Assembly: GCF_000244915.1 (NCBI RefSeq)
Contig: NZ_CM001442.1
Span: forward strand, 3,782,001-3,846,000
From: Bradyrhizobium sp. WSM471
Lineage (GTDB): Bacteria; Pseudomonadota; Alphaproteobacteria; Rhizobiales; Xanthobacteraceae
Reading direction: 5' to 3'
DNA length: 64,000 nucleotides
The notes below the pieces were generated by a model that saw nothing but the letters and a program-made list of their open reading frames with translations, did not search any database and had not been told where the DNA came from. The position numbers and the translations under genes are program-made. This document shows, piece after piece, positions 35,710 through 45,070 of the stretch (the first letter of the stretch is position 1; every line of letters starts with the position of its first letter).

Positions 35710-36291
35710 ATGGCGCAATATCAACTGGATCCGGTTCGTGCCGATCGCGAGCGATGGCTGAAGCAATACTACTTCGTGCGAGCGGCATTCTCGGTGGCCT
35801 GGGTCGCTGCTGCGTTTGCCGCCGGGGCTTCTTCTCCAGTGATCGCCGCCGCCTTGCTCGTCCTCTATCCCGCATGGGACGCCGCAGCCAATTTCGCGGA
35901 CGCGGTTCGTAGCGGCGGTCTCGCTCAAAGCCGCACGCAGGCTCTGAACGTTGTGGTCAGCCTGGCGACCACCGTTGCGGTGCTTGTGACCTTGCAGGTG
36001 AGCATGAACCGGGTGCTCGGAATCTTCGGGGCATGGGCGATTGTGTCCGGACTGCTGCAGTTGGGGACGGCCATTCGCCGCTGGCGGAGTTTTGGCGCGC
36101 AATGGGCCATGGTGCTCAGCGGTGGCCAGTCGGCGCTTGCAGGCGGCTTCTTCATCTTTCAGGCGACGATGCCCGAGGTTCCTTCGATCGCGAATGTCGC
36201 GGGCTATGCTGCCGTCGGTGCGCTCTACTTTCTGGTCTCGGCAATCTGGCTCACGGTCGGCGAGTGGCGGCAGCACGCCAAGCGCGTTTAG
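35710..36291 (+). CDS. Small multi-pass membrane protein (DUF308-like)
   Basis: 193 residues with about six hydrophobic segments in pairs (FSVAWVAAAFAAGASSPVIA, VVVSLATTVAVLVTLQV, ILGIFGAWAIVSGLL-like, YAAVGALYFLVSAIWLTV). The spacing and Trp/Gly-rich pattern resemble DUF308/HdeD-type proteins. No catalytic motif is visible. The start is ATG 35710 (MAQYQLDPVRADRE). Probably controlled by the upstream TetR protein. Confidence 0.75.
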   Translation: MAQYQLDPVRADRERWLKQYYFVRAAFSVAWVAAAFAAGASSPVIAAALLVLYPAWDAAANFADAVRSGGLAQSRTQALNVVVSLATTVAVLVTLQVSMNRVLGIFGAWAIVSGLLQLGTAIRRWRSFGAQWAMVLSGGQSALAGGFFIFQATMPEVPSIANVAGYAAVGALYFLVSAIWLTVGEWRQHAKRV

Positions 36292-36420
36292 CGGCCCGCT
36301 GCCCTCCCGGTCTATGAACGATCCGGACGAAGCCGGGGCGAAGCGGATTTCGCGACTACAACTCTCCGGCCCAAATGGTTATGCTACAAGCCGGAAAGCT
36401 GGGTCGCGGAATCGCTGCAA

Positions 36421-39400
36421 GTGCTCTCGGACGTCCTCAAGCAAAAAGAAATCTATACTTATTTCAGCCGCTCGGCGATGGAGAAGGCACACGCCTATCA
36501 GGCGCATGGCCGGGTCTCTGCGCTGGACGTCAGCGACGACCTGACCCACGTCGGTTCCCAGGTGCGAGGCAGCGAGTTCAGAAATTATCGCGTCGACATC
36601 GAATTAACGTTCGACCGCGGCAGGCTCGTCGGCATCGATGGCGATTGCAGTTGTCCGATGGCCCTCAACTGCAAGCATGTCGCGGCGACCCTGCTTGAAG
36701 CGCTGAGCGACACCGAGCCGTCGAAACTGGCTCCTGTGCCGACCCCGCAGGCAGCCAAGCCCGTCAACGCGCAAGCGACTTCGGCTCCGCCGGTCCTCGG
36801 CGTCGAAGTGAACAGCTGGATCGACAATGTGGGCCGGGCGGTAAGGAGCAGCGATTATGCCGCGGACGAGAGCCCGCGATTGCTGTATTGCCTGGAGGCC
36901 TCGGATGACCCGGTGCCTCTGGCCGCGGTGTCCCTGCGATCGGTCCAACTCCGCAAGGGCGGAATTTACGCCCAGAACTACAGCAGTCCCAGTCCGTACG
37001 AATTCAAGCCGGACCGGGCGCCAAAATATTTCCGTGACGTCGACATCGATATCGTGACGGAGATATCGCGCCGGTTGCGCAACTACTACACTCAGGGGCC
37101 GTATTCGGAAGAGCTGTTGCGCCGAATTGTCGCGACCGGCCGCGCATTCTGGCTTGACCACAAGGGCGCGCCGCTGAGCTGGGGCGAAGCGCGGGAAGGC
37201 CGGATTGAATGGCAGCCAGGGCGCGGCAAGGGTGTTGCACCGACCCTCGTCGTATCGGGAGCGGTCGCGTTGAACGCCGAACCGCCGGTCTATGTCGATG
37301 AAGCCAGCGGGGTCATCGGGCCCGTCCAACTCGGCCTGCCGCCTCGGCTCGCCTGCCAGTTCCTAGCTGCGCCCTCCATTCCCCGCGCCCAACTCGAAGA
37401 AGTGTCGCGCCGTCTGAGCCAGAGGCTGCCCGAGCTTCATCACGGCCTGCTGCCGGTGCCGCCGGCCGCCGCAGTGCTCATCGACGAGGATCCGCGTCCC
37501 GTGCTGAGGCTGAAGCTGGGTCATGTCGGTGCAAGCTATTATTACTATCGCAACAAGAACGAAGCCTCAGGTCCTGTCGGCGTGGCCAGCCTGGGCTTCC
37601 GCTACGGTGGGTTCGACATCGATCCGAGCCAGCGGGCAAGCCGGCTGGAACTGTTCCAGGGCGGGCAGGTCTATGCGATCGCCCGCCGTCAGCCGAAGGA
37701 GAGGCAAGCGCGCAAGCGCCTCGCCGACGCGGGGCTCATCGAGGCAAGGTCGGTGCTTCCGATGCTCGATTACCGCCATGCCATGGACCTGACGCTGCGC
37801 GACCAGCACGGCTGGCTCGACTTTCTCGCGCTGCATGGGGAGCAATTGCGGTCCGGGGGGTTCGAGATCCTGGTCGACGACGATTTTCCGTTCCGGCTGG
37901 CGGAGTCGTCGGGCGATTTTGACGCTGAGTTCGAGTCCAGTGGCATCGACTGGTTCGAGCTGTCACTCGGCATCGAGATCGAAGGCGAGCGGCGCGATCT
38001 CGCGCCGCTGCTGGCGGCGCTGGTTTCGGCACCCGGCTTCAGCCCCGAATCGTTGACGGCACTCGCGGACAAGGGCGAGCGTTTCCTTCTGCCTCTGGCC
38101 GACGGCCGGCACGTCGCGCTGGCTGCGGATCGCTTCCTGCCGCTCGTGCTGGCGTTGCATGGCCTGCATATGAGCGGCGCTTTCGAGGACGCCTCTAGGA
38201 GGATCAGACTGTCGCGCGCGGACGTCGTTCCGCTGCTCGGCGTCGAGAACGAGCGCTTCGCCTTTCGGGGAGCCGACAGTCTTCGCCACCTCGCAGGCCT
38301 GCTCCAGGCGCGAGGGTTGACCCCGCCCGAACTGCCGCCGACCTTTCGCGCCACGCTTCGGCCCTATCAGGCTCAGGGTGTGGCATGGCTCGATCTGCTC
38401 CGCGAGAGCGGGTTGGGCGGGATCCTCGCCGACGACATGGGGCTGGGCAAGACCGTCCAGATCCTGGCCTTGATCGCGCTCGAGAAAGCGCGCGGTCACC
38501 TCGCCAATCCCGTGCTGGTCGTCGCGCCGACCAGCCTGATGACGAACTGGTCCGCCGAAGCGCAGAAGTTCGCGCCGGAGCTGAAGGTTCTCGTTCTGCA
38601 CGGGGCAGATCGCAAGCACAGATTTCCTGCCATCGCAGAGCACGATCTGGTCCTGACCACTTATCCGCTGATTGCGCGGGATCGCGAAATTCTGCTGGCG
38701 CGGGAGTGGCATATCGCGGTGCTGGACGAGGCGCAGACGGTCAAGAATCCGGATGCGGCGACCACGCGATTTCTGCGCGAGACCAAGGCGCAGCATCGCT
38801 TCTGTCTCACGGGCACGCCGATGGAAAATCATCTCGGCGAACTCTGGTCGATCATGAGCTTCGTCAACCCCGGCTTTCTCGGCGACAAGGCGGCCTTTTC
38901 GCGCCAGTGGCGCACGCCGATCGAAAAGCGCGCCGACAAGGTGCGGACTGCGGCGTTGGCGCAGCGGGTCAAGCCGTTTTTGCTGCGCCGTACCAAGACG
39001 GAGGTCGCTACGGACTTGCCCGCCAAGAGCGAAATCGTTGAGACCATCGCGCTGGAAGGGCCGCAGCGCGATCTCTACGATTCGATACGGCTCACGATGT
39101 CGCGCAAGGTGCGCGAGGCCATCGCAAAACGCGGCCTCGCCAAGAGTCACATCGTGGTGCTCGAAGCTCTGCTTCGCATGCGGCAGGCCTGTTGCGATCC
39201 GGCCTTGCTGAAACTGAACGACGGCGTCGAACGGCCGTCGGCCAAGCTCGATCGCTTGATCGACATGGTGGGGGAGCTGCTCAGCGAGGGGCGCAAGATC
39301 ATCATTTTCTCGCAATTCACCTCCATGCTCGATCTGATCCGGCAGCGCGTCGAGACGGCAGGCCTGCGCTACAGCATTCTCACCGGTCAAACCAGGGACC

Positions 39401-39744
39401 GAAAGACCGCGATCGAATCCTTTCAGGACGGCGCTGCCGAGATATTCCTGGTCAGCCTGAAGGCAGGCGGCGTCGGCCTCAATCTGACCGCCGCCGACAC
39501 CGTCGTCATTTTCGATCCATGGTGGAATCCCGCTGTCGAGGAACAGGCGATCGATCGGGCCTATCGGATCGGACAAGACAAGGCTGTCTTCGTTTACAGG
39601 CTGGTGGCCGCTGGGACGATCGAGGAAAAGATGGACGAGCTCAAAGCCAGAAAGCGCGCGCTCGCCGACGGCTTGTTCGATCGCGATGGCGGGATCGCGT
39701 CGGCCCTCACTGAGGGTGATGTGAACGCGCTGTTTGACGCGTAG
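36421..39744 (+). CDS. SWIM zinc-finger SNF2-family helicase
   Basis: 1107-residue SWI2/SNF2 ATPase. N-terminal SWIM zinc finger DCSCPMALNCKHVAA at about residues 77-91; a long middle region without recognised domain; ATPase core from about residue 640: DDMGLGKTVQILAL (motif I), VLDEAQTVKNP (II), LTGTPMENHLGELWSIMSF (III), IIIFSQFTSMLDLI (IV), LKAGGVGLNLTAADTVV (V), EQAIDRAYRIGQ (VI). Such enzymes translocate on duplex DNA or remodel protein-DNA complexes, possibly RNA polymerase. It starts at GTG 36421 with a weak SD; ATG 36478 is an alternative. It stands alone, with no defence-type partner. Confidence 0.92.
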   Translation: MLSDVLKQKEIYTYFSRSAMEKAHAYQAHGRVSALDVSDDLTHVGSQVRGSEFRNYRVDIELTFDRGRLVGIDGDCSCPMALNCKHVAATLLEALSDTEPSKLAPVPTPQAAKPVNAQATSAPPVLGVEVNSWIDNVGRAVRSSDYAADESPRLLYCLEASDDPVPLAAVSLRSVQLRKGGIYAQNYSSPSPYEFKPDRAPKYFRDVDIDIVTEISRRLRNYYTQGPYSEELLRRIVATGRAFWLDHKGAPLSWGEAREGRIEWQPGRGKGVAPTLVVSGAVALNAEPPVYVDEASGVIGPVQLGLPPRLACQFLAAPSIPRAQLEEVSRRLSQRLPELHHGLLPVPPAAAVLIDEDPRPVLRLKLGHVGASYYYYRNKNEASGPVGVASLGFRYGGFDIDPSQRASRLELFQGGQVYAIARRQPKERQARKRLADAGLIEARSVLPMLDYRHAMDLTLRDQHGWLDFLALHGEQLRSGGFEILVDDDFPFRLAESSGDFDAEFESSGIDWFELSLGIEIEGERRDLAPLLAALVSAPGFSPESLTALADKGERFLLPLADGRHVALAADRFLPLVLALHGLHMSGAFEDASRRIRLSRADVVPLLGVENERFAFRGADSLRHLAGLLQARGLTPPELPPTFRATLRPYQAQGVAWLDLLRESGLGGILADDMGLGKTVQILALIALEKARGHLANPVLVVAPTSLMTNWSAEAQKFAPELKVLVLHGADRKHRFPAIAEHDLVLTTYPLIARDREILLAREWHIAVLDEAQTVKNPDAATTRFLRETKAQHRFCLTGTPMENHLGELWSIMSFVNPGFLGDKAAFSRQWRTPIEKRADKVRTAALAQRVKPFLLRRTKTEVATDLPAKSEIVETIALEGPQRDLYDSIRLTMSRKVREAIAKRGLAKSHIVVLEALLRMRQACCDPALLKLNDGVERPSAKLDRLIDMVGELLSEGRKIIIFSQFTSMLDLIRQRVETAGLRYSILTGQTRDRKTAIESFQDGAAEIFLVSLKAGGVGLNLTAADTVVIFDPWWNPAVEEQAIDRAYRIGQDKAVFVYRLVAAGTIEEKMDELKARKRALADGLFDRDGGIASALTEGDVNALFDA

Positions 39745-40020
39745 CCGTGCGTAGGTGGCGGGCGCGTTCAGCGGGTTACGATCGCGTTTTCGGGATGATG
39801 ACATTGTGCAGGTGTTTTGCCCGACGGGTCAAATCGCGTTCTGACATTGTCGGCCGTTGGTAAGTCATTGAATAAGCTGACCCCCGCTACTGTGCATGGG
39901 GTTGTTTTCGCGTTTTTGTTTCGGGGGCGGAAAAATCTTGCGGTCTCGTCCATTGCCAATGTCGGCCGCCGGAGTTCCCATTCGTCTTCCACCCAGAGAG
40001 ACCTGACGGGAGACCAAAAA
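39745..40020. other. Intergenic region with hairpin, before MFS gene
   Basis: 276 bases without a gene. ACCCC (39881-39885) pairs with GGGGT about 13 bases later and is followed by TGTTTT, a weak terminator for the helicase gene. The earlier part contains CCCGACGGG in a GCCCGACGGGTCAAAT context and looks repeat-like, but no second copy is in the window. The start of the MFS gene at 40021 has GGGAGACC just upstream. Confidence 0.4.
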
Positions 40021-41241
40021 ATGAACTCGTCCTCCTATCGCTGGGTGATCGTCGCCGCGGGCGGCTTGCTCGGCTGCGTCGCCATCGGCGGCATGTTTTC
40101 GCTGCCGGTGTTCCTGCAGCCGATCGCAAAGGATACCGGCTGGTCCGTGACCGGCATCTCCAGCGCGATGACGATCGGCTTTCTGGCGATGGCCTGCACC
40201 AGCATGGTCTGGGGCACGCTGACGGACCGGTTCGGGCCGCGGCTGGTGGTGCTGACGGGATCGACGGTGCTGACCGTGAGCCTGTTCGCGGCGAGCCACG
40301 CCACCTCGCTGCTGGCGTTTCAGTTCGTCTTCGGCCTCCTGGTCGGGGCGTCCTGTGCCGCGATCTTCGCGCCGATGATGGCGACCGTGACGGGCTGGTT
40401 CGACACCCATCGCAGCCTCGCGGTCTCGCTGGTGTCGGCCGGCATGGGCATGGCGCCGATGACGATGGCGCCGCTCGCGGCCTGGCTCGTCTCAGGCCAT
40501 GACTGGCGCACCTCGATGCAGATCGTGGCGCTGGTGGTCGGCGCCATCATGATCCCGGTCTCGTTCCTGGTGCGCCGCCCGCCGGCGCTCGCGCATGCCG
40601 TCGCCGCGCCTGCGGGCGAAGGTGCCGCGCAAGGTGAGATGTCGATGGGAGAGGCGCTGCGCTCGCCGCAATTCCTGATCCTGCTCGCGACCAATTTCTT
40701 CTGCTGCGCCACCCATTCCGGTCCGATCATTCACACCGTCTCTTATGCCGTGAGCTGCGGCATCCCGCTGGTCGCGGCGGTGACGATCTACAGCATCGAA
40801 GGCTTTGCCGGCCTCGGCGGACGCATCGCCTTCGGCCTGATGGGTGACCGCTTCGGCGCCAAGCGCGTGCTCGTCTCGGGCCTGCTGTTGCAGGCCTTCG
40901 GCGCGCTCGCCTATGTCTTCGCGCACCAGCTCACGACATTCTATGCGGTCGGGGCCGTCTTCGGCTTCATCTATGCCGGCACCATGCCGCTCTACGCGGT
41001 GCTGATCCGCGAAAATTTTCCGCTCAAGATGATGGGCACGGTGATCGGCGGCACCGCCATGGCCGGCAGCCTCGGCATGGCCACGGGCCCGCTCGCCGGC
41101 GGCCTGATCTACGATGCGTTCTCGAGCTACGCCTGGCTCTATATCGCCTCCTGGGCGATGGGCCTCGGCGCCTTCCTGATGGCGATGAATTTCAAGCCGT
41201 TCCCGAAGCCGCGAGCGGAGTTGGCGCCGGCGGCGGTGTAA
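40021..41241 (+). CDS. MFS transporter (OFA/monocarboxylate-like)
   Basis: 406 residues, 12 membrane segments. WVIVAAGGLLGCVAIGGMFS (TM1), motif A-like GTLTDRFGPRLVV after TM2, then GRIAFGLMGDRFGAKRVL after TM8 as the repeat. The general layout matches MFS proteins annotated as oxalate:formate or monocarboxylate carriers, but the substrate cannot be told. ATG 40021 was chosen; a frame from 39817 is not protein-like. Confidence 0.88.
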   Translation: MNSSSYRWVIVAAGGLLGCVAIGGMFSLPVFLQPIAKDTGWSVTGISSAMTIGFLAMACTSMVWGTLTDRFGPRLVVLTGSTVLTVSLFAASHATSLLAFQFVFGLLVGASCAAIFAPMMATVTGWFDTHRSLAVSLVSAGMGMAPMTMAPLAAWLVSGHDWRTSMQIVALVVGAIMIPVSFLVRRPPALAHAVAAPAGEGAAQGEMSMGEALRSPQFLILLATNFFCCATHSGPIIHTVSYAVSCGIPLVAAVTIYSIEGFAGLGGRIAFGLMGDRFGAKRVLVSGLLLQAFGALAYVFAHQLTTFYAVGAVFGFIYAGTMPLYAVLIRENFPLKMMGTVIGGTAMAGSLGMATGPLAGGLIYDAFSSYAWLYIASWAMGLGAFLMAMNFKPFPKPRAELAPAAV

Positions 41242-41263
41242 GCAGGTTCATCGAGGCGCAACA

Positions 41264-41650
41264 CTAGAGCTGCGCCTCGATCGCGGGTTTATCGATGATG
41301 GACCACACTTGCCGTATTTTTCCGTCGCGAAATTGATAGAACACGTTTTCGCAGAAGGACACGCGCCTGCCGTTCACATCCAGGCCCAGAAACTTTCCAG
41401 CCGGCGTGCAATCGAACTTCAGCCGGGCGGCGATGTGGGGCGGATCGCAGACCAGCAGATCGATGTTGAAATGCAGATCCGGAATTGACCGAAAATCCTG
41501 CTCCAGCATGGCACGATAGCCGGACAGTCCGAACGGTCGCGCATTGTGCACGACGTCATCGTGGACGAACTGTCCGAGCGCGGGCCAATCCTGCCGGTTC
41601 AGGCAGGCGATGTAGTTGCGGTAGACGTCGGCGAGATCGGATTTGATCAT
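41264..41650 (-). CDS. SnoaL-like / ester-cyclase-like NTF2-fold protein
   Basis: 128 residues: DVYRNYIACLNRQDWPALGQ, FVHDDVVHNARPFGLSGYRA, FRSIPDLHFNIDLLV, with C-terminal ENVFYQFRDGKIRQVWSIID. This matches the SnoaL ester-cyclase group. Ligand unknown. It lies 57 bases downstream of the MarR-GNAT gene on the same strand and may be co-transcribed. Confidence 0.83.
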   Translation of the reverse strand: MIKSDLADVYRNYIACLNRQDWPALGQFVHDDVVHNARPFGLSGYRAMLEQDFRSIPDLHFNIDLLVCDPPHIAARLKFDCTPAGKFLGLDVNGRRVSFCENVFYQFRDGKIRQVWSIIDKPAIEAQL

Positions 41651-41707
41651 GGCGTTGCTCCTGCGGCTCCGGCCATAACGCGGCAACAGGGCAATCGGCG
41701 CCTGCGC

Positions 41708-42580
41708 TCACAGACGTTTTTCGAAGAACAGGTCCGGGTAGGGATCGTCATTGAAGCGGGGGATCTCGGTCCAGCCGCTTCGTCGGTAAAGCTGGCCGGC
41801 CTCCGCCAGGGCGCTGTTGGTGTCGAGCCGCAGCAGCTTGACGCCGAGCCCGCGCGCGGCATCCTCGGTCGCGTCCATCAGGCGGCGGCCGAGCCGCAAT
41901 CCGCGCGCCGCCGGTGCGACCCACAGCCGCTTGATCTCGGCATAGCCGTGATCCGTGCCCTTCAGCCCGACGCAGCCGACCGGCAGCGTGTCCGAGATCG
42001 CGACGATGAACGTGCCGCGCGGGCGGCGCATATCCTTGGCGTCGGGATCGCGCGACAGCGAGACGTCAAAGCCCTGCTTGAAGCGGCGGCCGAGCTCGCC
42101 ATAATATTCGCCGAGGCAATAACGGGCCTGTTCGCTCCGCGGATCCATCTCGTCCAGTGTGACGCGTTCGCGCGTCAATGTGGAGGCAATCAAATCCATC
42201 GCCGCCAGCAGCGCCTCGCGTTGCGAGTGCTGGGCGAGGAAGCCCCCGGCCTGCGTGTTCGACAGCGCCTCATAGGCCGCGAACTCGCGCCGGCCCGCAC
42301 GCGTCAATGTCGCCACGCGGCGGCGCGCATCGTCCTCATGCGCATTGGTCTCGACCAGCCCTTCGTCCTCGAGGCTGCGGAGCAGGCGACTCATCAGGCC
42401 GGAATCGAGGCCGAGATAGTCCCGAATCTCGGCCACGTCCGAACGTCCGTGCCCGATTGCGTTGAGCACGCGCGCCGCCCCCAGCGGCCGCCCGCGTCCG
42501 AGGAATGACGTGTCGAGTGCGCCGACCGCGGACGTGACGGCACGATTGAAGCGGCGGACGCGGGAAACCGGGTCGAGCAT
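41708..42580 (-). CDS. MarR-type HTH fused to GNAT acetyltransferase
   Basis: 290 residues, two domains. The first about 140 residues are a MarR winged HTH (VSRVRRFNRAVTSAVGALD, DYLGLDSGLMSRLLRSLEDE, DDARRRVATLTRAGRREFA). Residues about 150-290 form a GNAT domain with the acetyl-CoA loop RLWVAPAARGLRLGRRLMDA and EAGQLYRRSGWTEIPRF. A known fusion; it may couple transcription control to acetylation of a small amine. Start ATG 42580 (MLDPVSRV). Confidence 0.9.
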   Translation of the reverse strand: MLDPVSRVRRFNRAVTSAVGALDTSFLGRGRPLGAARVLNAIGHGRSDVAEIRDYLGLDSGLMSRLLRSLEDEGLVETNAHEDDARRRVATLTRAGRREFAAYEALSNTQAGGFLAQHSQREALLAAMDLIASTLTRERVTLDEMDPRSEQARYCLGEYYGELGRRFKQGFDVSLSRDPDAKDMRRPRGTFIVAISDTLPVGCVGLKGTDHGYAEIKRLWVAPAARGLRLGRRLMDATEDAARGLGVKLLRLDTNSALAEAGQLYRRSGWTEIPRFNDDPYPDLFFEKRL

Positions 42581-42654
42581 GATGTATCTGACTTTAGTCA
42601 GGCATATCATCGAAGTCAATCAGCGCAGGCTTTCGCTTCAACAGCGGCTGCGCT

Positions 42655-43008
42655 TCAGTCCAGGCCCAGCGCCTTGCGGGACTTCCGCGTGAGTTTCGCC
42701 ACGATCAGCGCGTGCGCCTGCGCCAGATAGCTCGTGAGCTCGGCGTCTGACAGTGCGTTGTTGCCGACGAGCTGCACCCATTTGGCGCGCGCCAGATAGG
42801 GCGCCGGCCGCGCAAGGCCGTGCTCGATCAGCATGGCGTAGGCCATGTTCGAGACCTTGAACATGTAGCCGCCGGAGCGCGCGGCAAAGCCGCCGCCGAG
42901 TGCGAACATCTTGCCGCCGACCTTGAACACGGAGGTGCCCTCCCACTGCATCACCTTGGTGACGGCCGGCAGGCGCAGGCAGCGGGTCTCGAAGGTTTTG
43001 GGAGTCAT
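42655..43008 (-). CDS. MmcQ/YjbR-family protein
   Basis: 117 residues of the MmcQ/YjbR (CyaY-like fold) family: ETRCLRLPAVTKVMQWEGTS, FKVGGKMFALGG, KWVQLVGNNALSDAELTSYL, SYLAQAHALIVAKL. Suggested to bind DNA by fold, but unproven. Start at ATG 43008 (MTPKTFE); the upstream frame to 43056 is Cys/Arg-rich and unlikely. Confidence 0.85.
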   Translation of the reverse strand: MTPKTFETRCLRLPAVTKVMQWEGTSVFKVGGKMFALGGGFAARSGGYMFKVSNMAYAMLIEHGLARPAPYLARAKWVQLVGNNALSDAELTSYLAQAHALIVAKLTRKSRKALGLD

Positions 43009-43179
43009 CGCCCGAGCAATAGCACAGCGCACGCGGCAAGGACACGGAGGGGACAAGCGTTGTCGCCACGGGGATGATGCAGTTGCGCGCCTCTTTGTGA
43101 GTTGTGCCCGCGCCGCGGACCGTTACCATGCGCCGGCTGCCGTGGAACACGGGAGCCGACATTGTGACCGGGAGGCGAC

Positions 43180-44844
43180 ATGAGTGGGCAGGAACGCAAA
43201 GTAAAAGGATCCGACCTGTTCGTCGCCGCGCTGGAGAACGAAGGTGTAGACCGCATCTTCGGTGTGCCCGGCGAGGAGAATCTCGATCTGGTGGAATCGC
43301 TCCGCACCTCCAAAATCGAACTGATCCTGACCCGTCACGAGCAGGCCGCCGCCTTCATGGCCGCGACGCACGGGCGGCTGACCGGCAAGCCCGGAGTATG
43401 TCTTTCGACGCTCGGCCCGGGTGCGCTCAATCTGTCGACGGGCGCGGCATATGCGCATCTTGGCGCGATGCCGATGATCTTGATCACCGGCCAGAAGCCG
43501 ATCATGAGCAGCCGGCAGGCCCGTTTCCAGATCGTCGATGTGGTCGCCACCATGAAGCCGCTGACGAAACTGTCGCGGCAGATCATCAGCGCCTCAAGCA
43601 TCCCGACCGTGGTCCGCGACGCGTTTCGCGTGGCGATGGAGGAGCGGCCGGGGCCGGTGCACCTCGAGCTGCCGGAAGACATCGCGGGCGATGAAGTGCC
43701 TGATGTCCCGGTGATCCCGGTTCATCCGATCGAGATCCCGGTCGCCCATCGCGCCGCGCTCGAAGGCGCCGCCGAGATGATCTTGGCCGCGAAGCATCCG
43801 CTGGTGATGATGGGCGCTGCGACCAGCCGGCCGCGCGCGACCCACGGCATCGCCAGCTTCGTGCGGCGGACCGGCATTCCCTTCTTCACCACGCAGATGG
43901 GGAAGGGCACGGTTCCCGGCGGCACCAATCTCTACATGGGCACCGCCGCGCTGTCCGAGCGCGACTACGTTCATGACGCGATCGACGCCGCCGACCTGAT
44001 CGTTGCGATCGGTCACGACCCAATCGAGAAGCCGCCCTTCATCATGGGACCGTCGGGCCCGAAGGTGATTCACGTCAGCTACACGCCGGCCAGCGTCGAG
44101 CTGGTCTATTTCCCCGATGCGGAAGTCGTCGGCGACGTCGGCCCCAGCCTGGAACTGCTCGCCGACCGGCTCGAAGGCAAGCTGCCGCAAGCCGCCGCGC
44201 TGCTGCCGCTGCGCGAAAAGATTCTGTCGCAGATCGCCGACCGCGCCACCGAAGCGCGCTGGCCGCCGACGCCGCAACGCATCGTGCACGATATCCGGCA
44301 GGTCATTCCTGAGAACGGCATCGTCGCGCTCGACAACGGCATGTACAAGATCTGGTTCGCGCGCAACTACCGCACCCGCGTCGCCAACACGCTGCTGCTC
44401 GACAATGCGCTGGCGACGATGGGCGCCGGGCTGCCGTCGGCGATGATGGCCGCGATGCTCTATCCGGAGCGCCGCGTGCTCGCGGTTGCCGGCGACGGCG
44501 GCTTCATGATGAACAGCCAGGAGATGGAGACCGCCGTCCGGCTCAAGCTCAATCTGGTCGTGCTGGTGCTCGAGGACAACGCCTACGGCATGATCCGCTG
44601 GAAGCAGGCCGTCGATCACTTCGCCGATTTCGGCATGACCTTTGGCAATCCCGATTTCGTCTTGTACGCGAAAGCCTATGGGGCGAAGGGACATCGGATC
44701 GAGAGCATCGACAGTTTTGCCCCGACTCTGAATGCCGCCTTCAAGGAGGGCGGGGTGCATCTGGTCGTGATCCCGATCGATTATTCGGAGAATGTGCGGG
44801 TGCTCGTGGAGGAGCTGCGGGCGAGGGAGAAAGCAAAAGCGTGA
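43180..44844 (+). CDS. Acetolactate synthase-like TPP enzyme (large subunit type)
   Basis: 554-residue thiamine-diphosphate enzyme: ENEGVDRIFGVPGEENLDLV, catalytic Glu in TRHEQAAAFMAATHGRLTG, STLGPGALNLSTGAAYAHLG, TPP motif GDGGFMMNSQEMETAVRLK ending in LEDNAYGMIRWKQ. It matches acetolactate synthase annotations, condensing two pyruvates, but no IlvN small subunit or alsD is adjacent, so a catabolic or other 2-oxoacid role is open. SD GGGAGGCGAC precedes ATG 43180. Confidence 0.9.
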   Translation: MSGQERKVKGSDLFVAALENEGVDRIFGVPGEENLDLVESLRTSKIELILTRHEQAAAFMAATHGRLTGKPGVCLSTLGPGALNLSTGAAYAHLGAMPMILITGQKPIMSSRQARFQIVDVVATMKPLTKLSRQIISASSIPTVVRDAFRVAMEERPGPVHLELPEDIAGDEVPDVPVIPVHPIEIPVAHRAALEGAAEMILAAKHPLVMMGAATSRPRATHGIASFVRRTGIPFFTTQMGKGTVPGGTNLYMGTAALSERDYVHDAIDAADLIVAIGHDPIEKPPFIMGPSGPKVIHVSYTPASVELVYFPDAEVVGDVGPSLELLADRLEGKLPQAAALLPLREKILSQIADRATEARWPPTPQRIVHDIRQVIPENGIVALDNGMYKIWFARNYRTRVANTLLLDNALATMGAGLPSAMMAAMLYPERRVLAVAGDGGFMMNSQEMETAVRLKLNLVVLVLEDNAYGMIRWKQAVDHFADFGMTFGNPDFVLYAKAYGAKGHRIESIDSFAPTLNAAFKEGGVHLVVIPIDYSENVRVLVEELRAREKAKA

Positions 44845-44854
44845 GAACTGCGAT

Positions 44855-44993
44855 CTCGTGCCCCGGACGCAGCGCAGCGCCCCTTCGGCGGTGCGCTGCA
44901 GAGCCGGGGCCCATGCATCAGCGGACTCTCCGCCTCCTGGGTCCCGGCTCTGCGCAGCGACGCCAAAGCGTTACAGCGCGTCCGGGACACGAG
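44855..44993. repeat. Palindromic intergenic repeat, family C
   Basis: About 139 bases: CTCGTGCCCCGGACGCAGCG at one end, GCGCGTCCGGGACACGAG at the other, with inner CTGCAGAGCCGGG and GTCCCGGCTCTGCGCAG pairing as well. A large cruciform-capable element between the TPP enzyme gene and the Lin0512 gene. Confidence 0.8.
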
Positions 44994-45070
44994 AGGAACG
45001 ACTTCACTTGTCTCGTGCCGTCCGATCGCCCACACTCCCCAACCATCCAACCAATCACAGGAATAAGAAC

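Noticed and set aside
36421..39744. SNF2-SWIM helicase as part of an anti-phage system
   Set aside because: No partner gene (nuclease, methylase, PLD or similar) is adjacent; stand-alone SWIM-SNF2 helicases are common housekeeping-type genes.
37963..39804. Long minus-strand frame (613 codons) opposite the SNF2 helicase gene
   Set aside because: Shadow of the helicase reading frame; no motifs and no credible ribosome-binding site.
39781..39930. Possible tRNA-like or repeat sequence before the MFS gene
   Set aside because: No cloverleaf could be drawn and no second copy is in the window; only a weak hairpin is supported.
44792..45070. N-terminal extension of the Lin0512 gene
   Set aside because: The extension would translate the family C palindromic repeat; the family N-terminus begins at the ATG at 45071.
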